Part shown: in pieces, positions 7,552 to 13,583 of the stretch
Position numbering within the stretch: position 1 is the first letter of the stretch
Layout: each line of letters opens with the position of its first letter
Origin: PALSA-1336 sp038203095
GTDB taxonomy: Bacteria > Patescibacteriota > Doudnabacteria > UBA920
Assembly: GCA_038203095.1 (NCBI GenBank)
Contig: JBBREH010000026.1
Span: 1 to 19,456, forward strand
DNA: 19,456 nucleotides
Reading direction: 5' to 3'
Notes under the pieces: model-generated
What the model saw: only the letters and a program-made list of their open reading frames with translations
Told to the model about the DNA's origin: nothing
Databases searched by the model: none
Position numbers and translations under genes: made by a program

Positions 7552-7615
7552 AGTATTAAGTATATTGTATTTAGTATGAGACAGCGGGGTAATTTCCAAA
7601 TACTAGATACTAAAA
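7552..7615. repeat. TAGTATTTAGTA-type repeat after purM
   Basis: The gap after purM begins with two degenerate copies of AGTATTTAGTA in direct orientation (to 7576), followed after about 24 bases by a complementary-type copy TACTAGATACTA (7601-7612). The same words occur between purF and purN. No T-run makes it a convincing terminator. Confidence 0.35.
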
Positions 7616-7668
7616 AATATGGACTCCGTTAGAAATGCTAAATAAAATTAACTGTCATTTCTTAAGGC

Positions 7669-7674
7669 TATAAT
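7669..7674 (+). promoter_or_regulatory. Candidate -10 box for purC
   Basis: A consensus TATAAT lies 30 bases upstream of the purC ATG in the largest gap of the purine run. The best -35-like word (TTAACT at 7648-7653) is at a 15-base spacing and weak, so this is tentative. A second TATAAT at 7690-7695 is too close to the start to use except for a nearly leaderless transcript. Confidence 0.35.
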
Positions 7675-7704
7675 CTACAAAAAATAATTTATAATTTAAA
7701 AAAT

Positions 7705-8691
7705 ATGATAACTTCTAACGAAGTAAATAAACCCACAATCGAAAAAAACCTTGACCGCGTTTTAGAAAAAACTGACTTAAAAAATCTTGGCGAACGTCGC
7801 CAGGGAAAGGTGCGGGATATTTATACCCAAGCCGACAAAATTATTTTGGTTTCCACAGACCGCTACAGCGCTTTTGACAGAAATTTGGCACTTATCCCAT
7901 TTAAAGGCCAGATTTTAACTCAGGTCAGCAAATGGTGGTTTGAGAATACGGCGGATATTATCCAGAATCATATTATAGAATGCCCCGATCCAAACGTGGT
8001 GATTGTTAAAAAATGCAGTGTTATTCCTATAGAAATGGTGGTTCGCGGCTACATTACCGGCGTAACCGGCACTAGCCTGTGGACTTTATACCAAAACGGC
8101 CAGCGGGATTTTGGAGATTTCATTCTGCCCGACGGAATGAAAAAAAATCAAAAACTTCAAAAGCCCGTGCTAACACCGACAACTAAATCCGACGACCACG
8201 ATGCACCTTTAACCACCAAAGAAATTATTGAACAAAAAATCGTTCCCGAAGAACTTTGGAATAAGCTGTCGGAAACCGCTATAAAATTATTTTTGCGCGG
8301 CCAAGAGCTAGCCCTCAAACAGGGCTTGATTTTGGTAGATACCAAATATGAATTTGGCTTAGACCAAGATGGCAAACTTGTGTTGATTGATGAAATTCAC
8401 ACACCCGACTCTTCCCGTTACTGGCAAGCCGACTCATACCAGGCTCGAATTGATGCCGACCAAGAGCCAATGAACTTTGATAAAGAATTTCTGCGCTTGT
8501 GGTTTAAAGCCAACTCTAACCCCTACGAGGACAAAGTCCTGCCCCAAGCTCCGGCCGATATGGTTGCCGAGCTAGCTTCCCGCTACATTCAAATTTTTGA
8601 ACAAATTACCGGGAATAAATTTGAGACAGATTTAGAAACGCCAATTGTGGAGAGGATAGAAAAAAACCTAAGCAAATATAAACTACTATAA
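7705..8691 (+). CDS. purC: Phosphoribosylaminoimidazole-succinocarboxamide synthase (SAICAR synthetase)
   Basis: Couples CAIR with aspartate using ATP to give SAICAR. All family blocks are present: R-R-Q-G-K-V-R-D-I-Y, V-S-T-D-R-Y-S-A-F-D, V-V-R-G-Y-I-T-G-V, P-T-T-K-S-D-D-H-D-A-P, L-I-L-V-D-T-K-Y-E-F-G and I-H-T-P-D-S-S-R-Y-W. At 328 residues it belongs to the longer bacterial/fungal-like form (about 300) rather than the 235-240 residue Bacillus form. The first 30 residues are an extra N-terminal extension before the conserved core. No Shine-Dalgarno precedes the ATG. It is followed after one base by a small protein gene. Confidence 0.96.
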   Translation: MITSNEVNKPTIEKNLDRVLEKTDLKNLGERRQGKVRDIYTQADKIILVSTDRYSAFDRNLALIPFKGQILTQVSKWWFENTADIIQNHIIECPDPNVVIVKKCSVIPIEMVVRGYITGVTGTSLWTLYQNGQRDFGDFILPDGMKKNQKLQKPVLTPTTKSDDHDAPLTTKEIIEQKIVPEELWNKLSETAIKLFLRGQELALKQGLILVDTKYEFGLDQDGKLVLIDEIHTPDSSRYWQADSYQARIDADQEPMNFDKEFLRLWFKANSNPYEDKVLPQAPADMVAELASRYIQIFEQITGNKFETDLETPIVERIEKNLSKYKLL

Positions 8692-8692
8692 T

Positions 8693-8893
8693 ATGCCCGA
8701 TCGCTCTCACGAAAAATCAAGGGAAGAATTACGTACTCAGGTCGAGTTACCAACTGTTGCAGAAGTCATAAAACAAGGTAGCTTGGCCGCCAAAAACAAA
8801 AGCGGTGCTTGGGAATGCCCCTACTATGCAAGAACCGACGAAGAGACGGAACTGGTTAGAGCCTGGTATAAAGGCTTTTATGGAAATGATTAA
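8693..8893 (+). CDS. Small protein resembling ribosome modulation factor/CrpP family
   Basis: A 66-residue hydrophilic protein starting one base after the purC stop, so certainly co-transcribed with it. The C-terminal half carries G-S-L-A-A-K, then W-E-C-P-Y-Y, then R-A-W-Y-K-G-F. This order (GxxA, CPY, an aromatic W-x-x-G-aromatic end) is that of ribosome modulation factor, whose E. coli form has R-G-Y-Q-A-G, M-C-P-Y and Q-W-L-G-G-W. The spacing between CPY and the final block is somewhat longer here. If correct, it would bind RNA or the ribosome; the call rests on motif likeness seen by eye. The N-terminal 25 residues are charged and probably disordered. Confidence 0.5.
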   Translation: MPDRSHEKSREELRTQVELPTVAEVIKQGSLAAKNKSGAWECPYYARTDEETELVRAWYKGFYGND

Positions 8894-8927
8894 TTTTATA
8901 AATAACCACGGGCGCTGATAAATCATT

Positions 8928-8942
8928 CACCATCAGATGGTG
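8928..8942 (+). other. Short hairpin just upstream of purB
   Basis: CACCAT-CAG-ATGGTG forms a six-base-pair stem with a three-base loop ending five bases before the purB ATG at 8947. It would lie over the ribosome landing zone and could reduce initiation, or favour the internal ATG at 8968. It is small and may be chance. Confidence 0.25.
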
Positions 8943-8946
8943 CTGG

Positions 8947-10347
8947 ATGAACCCGCAAGCTACAACTATGTTAACATCTATAAGCCCAATAGACGGACGC
9001 TACCAACAACAAACAGAACCGCTAGCTCAATTTTTTAGCGAGCAGGGTTTAATGCGTTACCGGGTTTTAGTCGAAACCGAATATTTAATATCACTTTCGG
9101 AATTGGGTTTGCCGCAACTTAGAAAATTCTCCGATGACGAAAAAGTTTTGTTAAAAAAATTGGCTAATGTTTCAGACGAAGACGCGCAAATAATTTCTGA
9201 CATAGAACGAATCGGCCACAAAAATATTCTCGCCACCAACCATGACGTTAAAGCTGTTGAGTACTATTTGAAGCTTAAGCTGGCAAACACGTCACTCAAA
9301 AATATTTTGGAATGGATCCACTTTGGTCTAACCAGCGAAGATACCAATAATTTAGCTTATGTATTAATGCTGGGGCAAGGAATCACCAATGTAATCCTGC
9401 CTGGCTTACATGAAATTATTTTTCGCTTAACCGGACTGGCGCAAAAATACGCCGCCTCGCCAATGCTTGCCCGCACCCACGGCCAACCTGCCTCCCCCAC
9501 TACCTTTGGCAAAGAAATTAGGGTCTTTAAAGAGCGCTTGCTTAGGCAAGTTGAACAATTAAAACAACATAAATTCCTTGCCAAATTAAACGGTGCCAGC
9601 GGCAATTACAACGCTCATTTGTCAGCCTACCCCAAAGTCGATTGGATAAAATTCAGCCAGGACTTTATCGAAAACCTGGCTACCAACTACCCACTACTCA
9701 CTACCAACTTGTTTACAACGCAAATTGAGCCCCACGACTCCTACATTGAAACGTTTGATTGTTTAAGAAGAATTAACACCATATTAATTGATTTCAACCA
9801 GGACATTTGGCGTTACATTTCCGACGGTTGGATAAAACAAAAAAAGATTGAGGGAGAAGTTGGCTCTTCCACTATGCCGCATAAAGTTAACCCCATAAAT
9901 TTTGAAAACAGCGAGGGCAATTTAGGCTTGGCCAACGCTCTGCTGAATCACTTTGCTATGAAGCTGCCAATATCCCGCCTCCAAAGGGATTTGAGTGACT
10001 CCACTGTGCAAAGAAATTTTGGTCTGGCTCTTTCTCACTGCCAAATTGCCTACAAATATTTACTCCGTGGCTTGTCCCGAATAACTCCGGACGAGCAAAA
10101 AATGCTGACCGATTTACAGGCACATCCCGAAGTAATTACCGAAGCCCTTCAAACCATTTTAAGACGCGAGGGGTCAGCGATGCCTTATGAAAAACTTAAA
10201 GAACTCTCCCGGGGCGAAAACTTGAGCCTGGCCGACATTCATAAATTTATAGACGGCCTGGAAGTGTCTGACAAAGTAAAAAAAGAACTCAAAACCTTTA
10301 CTCCGGAAAACTATACGGGATTAGCATCGAAATTAGCGTCATCTTAA
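8947..10347 (+). CDS. purB: Adenylosuccinate lyase
   Basis: Cleaves SAICAR to AICAR plus fumarate and adenylosuccinate to AMP plus fumarate. It is the E. coli-like long type: S-P-I-D-G-R-Y near the N-terminus, T-N-H-D-V-K-A-V-E-Y-Y, T-S-E-D-T-N-N, R-T-H-G-Q-P-A-S-P-T-T-F-G-K-E, and the fumarase/aspartase superfamily signature G-S-S-T-M-P-H-K-V-N-P-I-N-F-E-N. An in-frame ATG at 8968 gives a start closer to the family norm. Compared from memory with E. coli PurB, about five extra residues (within T-N-Y-P-L-L-T-T-N-L-F) lie just before T-T-Q-I-E-P-H-D; they coincide with an ACTAC-rich repeat in the DNA. It is the last purine gene here and is closed by a terminator 26 bases downstream. Confidence 0.95.
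   Translation: MNPQATTMLTSISPIDGRYQQQTEPLAQFFSEQGLMRYRVLVETEYLISLSELGLPQLRKFSDDEKVLLKKLANVSDEDAQIISDIERIGHKNILATNHDVKAVEYYLKLKLANTSLKNILEWIHFGLTSEDTNNLAYVLMLGQGITNVILPGLHEIIFRLTGLAQKYAASPMLARTHGQPASPTTFGKEIRVFKERLLRQVEQLKQHKFLAKLNGASGNYNAHLSAYPKVDWIKFSQDFIENLATNYPLLTTNLFTTQIEPHDSYIETFDCLRRINTILIDFNQDIWRYISDGWIKQKKIEGEVGSSTMPHKVNPINFENSEGNLGLANALLNHFAMKLPISRLQRDLSDSTVQRNFGLALSHCQIAYKYLLRGLSRITPDEQKMLTDLQAHPEVITEALQTILRREGSAMPYEKLKELSRGENLSLADIHKFIDGLEVSDKVKKELKTFTPENYTGLASKLASS
9680..9712. repeat. ACTAC-rich dispersed repeat, copy 2 (inside purB)
   Basis: Carries the same 18-base word ACTACCCACTACTCACTA as the purD end and the 16-base word CTACTCACTACCAACT of the copy at 11601-11637. It is read in frame as part of an apparent five-residue insertion in PurB. 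Confidence 0.55.
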
Positions 10348-10373
10348 ACAAAATACTAAACCATCATCAAATT

Positions 10374-10405
10374 ATAAAGCCCTCCATTAAGGAGGGCTTT
10401 ATTTG
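10374..10405 (+). terminator. Intrinsic terminator of the purine run
   Basis: Twelve-base-pair stem ATAAAGCCCTCC / GGAGGGCTTTAT with a five-base loop (ATTAA), 26 bases after the purB stop. The T-rich part overlaps the 3' arm and continues TTTATTTG. The A-rich 5' side could also let it work from the opposite strand. Confidence 0.85.
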
Positions 10406-10412
10406 AAAATAT

Positions 10413-10447
10413 AAAAAATCTGCCGGCATTTTCGAGAACGCCGGCAG
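10413..10447 (-). terminator. Intrinsic terminator of the small membrane protein gene
   Basis: Read on the minus strand, CTGCCGGC (10447-10440) pairs with GCCGGCAG (10427-10420) across a 12-base loop and is followed by ATTTTTTAT. It lies 18 bases after the minus-strand stop and faces the purB terminator, separating two convergent units. Confidence 0.8.
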
Positions 10448-10464
10448 GTTGAGAATGGTAACTA

Positions 10465-10659
10465 TTACTTCGGCATAAGCCAATAAGCAATAGACCTAAA
10501 GAAGGCAACCATCACAATTATGAGTATCTTCCCGAGTATCTCACTCGAGTTTTCAAAAATCACAGCCCAGATGATAAACCCGTAAAACAATTCCCCAATA
10601 ATGAGGAAAATCCAATTGACAACCTTAGTAGGCAGGTCAATTTTTTCTTTTTCATTCAT
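10465..10659 (-). CDS. Small two-helix membrane protein, function unknown
   Basis: A 64-residue protein with a charged N-terminus (M-N-E-K-E-K-I-D) and two hydrophobic segments, about residues 15-32 (W-I-F-L-I-I-G-E-L-F-Y-G-F) and 42-60. I do not recognise a family. It has one of the clearest ribosome binding sites in the window, AAGGAG six bases before the ATG on the minus strand, and a terminator right behind it, so it is a real single-gene unit. A TATAAT -10 (minus strand 10692-10687) lies about 28 bases upstream of the start. It is divergent from the TrmB-type regulator, whose promoter is about 120 bases away, so it is a possible target of that regulator. Confidence 0.7.
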   Translation of the reverse strand: MNEKEKIDLPTKVVNWIFLIIGELFYGFIIWAVIFENSSEILGKILIIVMVAFFRSIAYWLMPK

Positions 10660-10686
10660 TGTCTTCTCCTTTTAATTAAAAGAATT

Positions 10687-10715
10687 ATTATACATTTTAG
10701 TGCAATAAAACAAAC
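10687..10715 (-). promoter_or_regulatory. Candidate promoter of the small membrane protein gene
   Basis: On the minus strand TATAAT (10692-10687) is a consensus -10; an upstream TTGTTT (10713-10708) is a weak -35 at a 15-base spacing. The -10 match and its distance from the ribosome binding site make it reasonable. Confidence 0.45.
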
Positions 10716-10784
10716 ATATAATATTATCTCTGCCATTAAATAAGCCATAAATATCATAAAATATTCCGATTGATGACAGAAATA

Positions 10785-10813
10785 TTGACACTTTTTAATT
10801 TATCAAGTATTAT
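10785..10813 (+). promoter_or_regulatory. Strong promoter of the TrmB-type regulator, leaderless start
   Basis: TTGACA (10785-10790), a 17-base spacer and TATTAT (10808-10813). The regulator's ATG is only six bases after the -10, where transcription would be expected to begin, so the mRNA is probably leaderless. An inverted repeat TTATCA-TTCCA-TGATAA (10810-10826) covers the -10 and the start codon and could be an operator. Confidence 0.75.
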
Positions 10814-10819
10814 CATTCC

Positions 10820-11572
10820 ATGATAAATATTCAGAATATCCTGGAAAAAGTCGGACTTAAGCCCAAAGAAATAGCGGTTTATTTGGCTTGTTTGGAGTAT
10901 GGACCAATAGATATGGCTGAACTGGCCAGGCGGGCGGGATTAAAACGCCCGACGGTTTACAATTTAATTGAGAGGCTATTAAGAGATAATTACTTAATTC
11001 TGATTCGCAGGCACAGGCATACCTTGTACGATGCGGAAAACCCCAAAAAACTTTTAACCCAACTTCGCGCGCAGGAAAAAGAACTTGAAACAGTCCTTCC
11101 GGAATTGGCAAAAATCCGCAGCCAGAAACAAGAAACGCCGGTGGTCTATATGTTTGAAACTCCCGAATCAGTTACAAATATCTACCGAGGCTTATATAAT
11201 GAAATTAATAATAAAACCGAAAGCCTGTTTTTAACCCGCGTTGATGATATTCAAAATACAGTACCCGAAATTTTAGACGAGTACGTAAAAAAAGTTACTA
11301 ATGGGGAAAAACATAAACTCAGGGAAATTGTTTTTGATAACGAGCCCGGGCGAAAATACGCTAAAGAACTAAAAAGAAAAGCGATTAAGCATCCCCTACG
11401 CTTAATACCTACGGATTTTGAAATTTTTAATGACCTGGTAATTTTTCCACATAAAGTATTCATTTCATCGTTTAAACACAGAGTTACCGGGACTATTTTT
11501 GAAAATAAGGAAATTGCCCTAACTATGAAAGCCCTTTTTGAATGGGCTTGGCAAAATTCAAAGGAAAACTAA
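10820..11572 (+). CDS. TrmB-family transcriptional regulator
   Basis: A 250-residue regulator with an N-terminal winged helix-turn-helix (about 1-75): the pattern L-K-P-K-E-I-A-V-Y-L-A-C-L-E-Y-G-P-I-D, then A-E-L-A-R-R-A-G-L-K-R-P-T-V-Y-N-L-I-E-R-L, is typical of TrmB. A short coiled helix (about 80-105) follows, then a C-terminal effector-like domain (V-V-Y-M-F-E-T onward) of the kind found in TrmB proteins that sense sugars or other small ligands; the ligand is unknown. The promoter ends six bases before the ATG, so translation is likely leaderless; an inverted repeat over the start suggests self-repression. A terminator stem begins at the last base of the stop codon. It may also control the divergent membrane protein gene. 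Confidence 0.85.
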   Translation: MINIQNILEKVGLKPKEIAVYLACLEYGPIDMAELARRAGLKRPTVYNLIERLLRDNYLILIRRHRHTLYDAENPKKLLTQLRAQEKELETVLPELAKIRSQKQETPVVYMFETPESVTNIYRGLYNEINNKTESLFLTRVDDIQNTVPEILDEYVKKVTNGEKHKLREIVFDNEPGRKYAKELKRKAIKHPLRLIPTDFEIFNDLVIFPHKVFISSFKHRVTGTIFENKEIALTMKALFEWAWQNSKEN

Positions 11573-11604
11573 AACAACCTCGGACATCCCGAGGTTGTTT
11601 CTTA
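11572..11604 (+). terminator. Intrinsic terminator of the TrmB-type regulator gene
   Basis: Twelve-base-pair stem AAACAACCTCGG / CCGAGGTTGTTT around a five-base loop, followed by CTTACT. The T-tract is short and interrupted, but the stem is strong and directly follows the stop codon. It could serve the convergent minus-strand gene as well, because the A-rich 5' arm gives TTTAG on that strand. Confidence 0.7.
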
Positions 11605-11637
11605 CTACAAACTACTCACTACCAACTACTCACTTTT
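11601..11637. repeat. ACTAC-rich dispersed repeat, copy 3 (at the DinB-like stop codon)
   Basis: Contains CTACTCACTACCAACT (shared with the purB copy) followed by ACTCACTTTTC. Read on the minus strand it supplies the TAG stop of the DinB-like gene at 11628-11626. Confidence 0.5.
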
Positions 11638-12114
11638 CTTCCCATCCCACGGCTCATCTGCACTCGGCCCATAAATAGAAGGCACCAAACCGCCGGCCAG
11701 ACGGATATAAACGCTAAACTGGCCGCGGTGGTGGATGCTGTCATACATCATCATCCAAAACACGTCCATAGCCCGCATTTTCATCCCGGCAAAATCCACC
11801 AATTGGTTTTTTTGATCATCACTCGCGGCCTTAATGGCCTCCATAGAAGCTGTATGATTTTTTTCTAATACGACCAAAATTTCTTCCATGGTTTTTGGTA
11901 TTTCTCCCCCATAAACGGAAAAGTCTATTTTACCTGCCAAGGCATCTACATTTACTCGTTCTTCCAGAGCGAAATTGTAGGCCAATTTCCCTGCACTGCT
12001 AGACTTTTCGTGCGGTTTAAAATCTAGCTTATCTGCCGGATACGCCTTAAGTACCTTTACTGTGGTTTGGAATTCGCGTTCCTTAGTTGCTAAAAACTTT
12101 TCTGTTTCAGACAT
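11626..12114 (-). CDS. DinB-like four-helix-bundle protein
   Basis: A 162-residue protein of the DinB/YfiT-like group, which are metal-binding four-helix bundles, some acting as thiol transferases. The best match is the C-terminal part: W-M-M-M-Y-D-S-I-H-H-R-G-Q-F-S-V-Y-I-R at about 120-138, with His128 and His129, then G-G-L-V-P-S-I-Y-G-P-S-A-D-E-P-W. The first-helix His that normally completes the metal site (usually in an L-x-H pattern) seems to be missing; the region reads A-G-K-L-A-Y-N-F-A-L-E-E-R. A strong AGGAG lies seven bases before the ATG on the minus strand, and an extended -10 promoter is upstream. A dispersed repeat provides its stop codon. The exact function is unknown. Confidence 0.75.
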   Translation of the reverse strand: MSETEKFLATKEREFQTTVKVLKAYPADKLDFKPHEKSSSAGKLAYNFALEERVNVDALAGKIDFSVYGGEIPKTMEEILVVLEKNHTASMEAIKAASDDQKNQLVDFAGMKMRAMDVFWMMMYDSIHHRGQFSVYIRLAGGLVPSIYGPSADEPWDGKKSE

Positions 12115-12188
12115 ATTCTCTCCTTGTCCCCCAAGCGCTCTATGAATATGGCCTTTGGGCGGAATTAATTTTTGACTTATGAATGCCT

Positions 12189-12197
12189 ATTATACCA
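12189..12197 (-). promoter_or_regulatory. Extended -10 promoter of the DinB-like gene
   Basis: Minus-strand TGGTATAAT (12197-12189) is a consensus extended -10 (TGnTATAAT). The -35 position falls in the T-run of the upstream terminator and is weak. Expected transcription start is near 12182, giving a leader of about 68 bases. Confidence 0.5.
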
Positions 12198-12210
12198 CAA
12201 ATTTTATATA

Positions 12211-12250
12211 CAAAAAAATGCGCTTCTGCCGGTTGGCGGGCTGACGCGCG
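12211..12250 (-). terminator. Intrinsic terminator behind the sigma factor operon
   Basis: On the minus strand GCGCG...(12250-12246) pairs with GCGCA (12223-12219), with an inner stem CCGCC / GGCAG, and is followed by seven T (12218-12212). It lies about 70 bases after the DUF5667-type gene. Confidence 0.6.
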
Positions 12251-12317
12251 TTTCTTAGTTTCGCTTCCTAGATAAACTTTAAACTTGCTTATTTATTCCT
12301 CGCATCAAACAAGAAAT

Positions 12318-12950
12318 TTAGTCTTTATCACCTTCATCGGCTAAATTTTGCTCTTTGGCTTCCTGCTTCACCTGCTCAAAATTTAGATGAACTTTGGCTG
12401 CCGCTTCTATTTTGCCCAATTTTTGCATCCGGCTTTCCGAAAACTTAAGTTCGGAAAGCGTTTGATGAATTTCTTTTTTGGCGCTAAGCCGAATGTCTTG
12501 ATTAGACAATGCTTTAATTGCATGCTGGCCGGTTAAAACAATTTTTTTAGGCCGGGCGGACAAAATTTTGTATTCTCGAATACGATTATGGGCAAATGTG
12601 GCTTTGAGCTGGGCTTTAGTTTCTTCAGAAAGCGCAAAATTTAAACGTAAATTTTCCTGCGCCCGTTTGACCGGATACAAAACATCACCGGGATTGGCCG
12701 AGGTGGCGGCAAAAGCTGTTCCTGTGAGGGCAGCAAGCCCCAAAACAAAAGCTGTGGCAAGTTTAGCCACATGAAGCCTTCCAGCCCGGATAGGAATGGC
12801 CGAGCCGTCCTCTACCACAGGAGCCTGAACCACCAGCATGATTTTTTGAAAAATCTGTGCCTGGAGGAGCGGACTTAATTCCGGATTAGCAACTTTTAAC
12901 TGACGTAAAGCCAGCTGTTCCCGACGAAATTTATTAATATTCCAAAGCAT
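12318..12950 (-). CDS. DUF5667-type membrane protein, likely anti-sigma partner
   Basis: A 210-residue single-pass membrane protein. Residues 1-60 are cytoplasmic and partly helical; a hydrophobic helix spans about 63-82 (A-T-A-F-V-L-G-L-A-A-L-T-G-T-A-F-A-A); right after it comes N-P-G-D-V-L-Y-P-V-K-R-A-Q-E-N-L-R, the hallmark of DUF5667 proteins. The exported C-terminal part is helical and charged. The start lies inside the sigma factor gene (17-base overlap, 12934-12950), a layout usual for an ECF sigma factor and its membrane-bound anti-sigma factor, so I infer that role; the N-terminal part shows no clear zinc-binding anti-sigma motif. No independent promoter is seen. Confidence 0.75.
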   Translation of the reverse strand: MLWNINKFRREQLALRQLKVANPELSPLLQAQIFQKIMLVVQAPVVEDGSAIPIRAGRLHVAKLATAFVLGLAALTGTAFAATSANPGDVLYPVKRAQENLRLNFALSEETKAQLKATFAHNRIREYKILSARPKKIVLTGQHAIKALSNQDIRLSAKKEIHQTLSELKFSESRMQKLGKIEAAAKVHLNFEQVKQEAKEQNLADEGDKD

Positions 12951-13491
12951 AATTTTTTTCTAAAACAGACTTTAATTTTTTTAACGCGCGATGTTGTAAT
13001 ACCCGCACGGATAGAGAATTTTTTTTTAAAATTTTCGCTGTTTCTGTCACAGAAAAATCCTGGATAAACCTTAACTCTAAAATTTGTCTGTACTCCGAAG
13101 TCAGCTTGTCAAAGGCCGACTTAACCATTGCTATATCGGCCTCCACCATAAGTTGTTCGCATAAATTGTCTTGACTGGCATAAGCTACGGCTTCATCTAA
13201 ATCCGTCAAAATAGGATTGCGAAATTTTTTCCGAAAATAATCATTTATACAATTACCGGCAATTTTGTACAGCCAGGCGGAAAAATTTAGCTCTACCAAG
13301 TCCAGCTTGGGCAGGCCCTGCCAGGCTTTAACAAAAACATCCTGTAAAATATCTTCCGCCAGCCGGGGGTCTTTAACTTTAATACTGATATATCTAAAAA
13401 TTCGCTGGGCAAATAAATTATATAAACTGCCAAAAGCCTGACTGTCACCGCACTTGGCCTGGCTGACTAATTGTAAAATATCCACATCCAT
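12934..13491 (-). CDS. ECF-type sigma-70 factor
   Basis: A 185-residue sigma factor with region 2 at about 20-90 (L-Y-N-L-F-A-Q-R-I-F-R-Y, then A-E-D-I-L-Q-D-V-F-V-K-A-W, then F-S-A-W-L-Y-K-I-A-G-N) and region 4 at about 125-178 (L-T-S-E-Y-R-Q-I-L-E-L-R-F, then S-V-T-E-T-A-K-I-L-K-K, then V-R-V-L-Q-H-R-A-L-K-K-L). There is no region 3, as expected for ECF factors. TTGGTA-17-TATACT ends six bases before the ATG, so the message is probably leaderless. The stop overlaps the downstream DUF5667-type gene by 17 bases. The secreted DUF5666-type gene just upstream may be a target or part of the same module. Confidence 0.9.
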   Translation of the reverse strand: MDVDILQLVSQAKCGDSQAFGSLYNLFAQRIFRYISIKVKDPRLAEDILQDVFVKAWQGLPKLDLVELNFSAWLYKIAGNCINDYFRKKFRNPILTDLDEAVAYASQDNLCEQLMVEADIAMVKSAFDKLTSEYRQILELRFIQDFSVTETAKILKKNSLSVRVLQHRALKKLKSVLEKNYALEY

Positions 13492-13497
13492 GTTGCT

Positions 13498-13526
13498 AGT
13501 ATAATTGAAAATGTTGGCCTTACCAA
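13498..13526 (-). promoter_or_regulatory. Promoter of the ECF sigma factor gene, leaderless start
   Basis: Minus strand TTGGTA (13526-13521), 17-base spacer, TATACT (13503-13498), then six bases to the ATG. The -35 box overlaps the base of the 15-base-pair hairpin at 13524-13558. Confidence 0.55.
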
Positions 13527-13558
13527 CTCAACCCGGTAACGCCTACCGGGTTGAGTTG
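13524..13558 (-). terminator. Strong hairpin between DUF5666-type and sigma factor genes
   Basis: Perfect 15-base-pair stem (13524-13538 with 13544-13558) and a five-base loop. It lies 26 bases after the DUF5666-type stop. No T-run follows on either strand, so it may be a weak terminator, an mRNA-stabilising hairpin, or an intercistronic regulatory structure. Confidence 0.45.
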
Positions 13559-13583
13559 TTGAGAACTAAAGGTAATTGATTCC

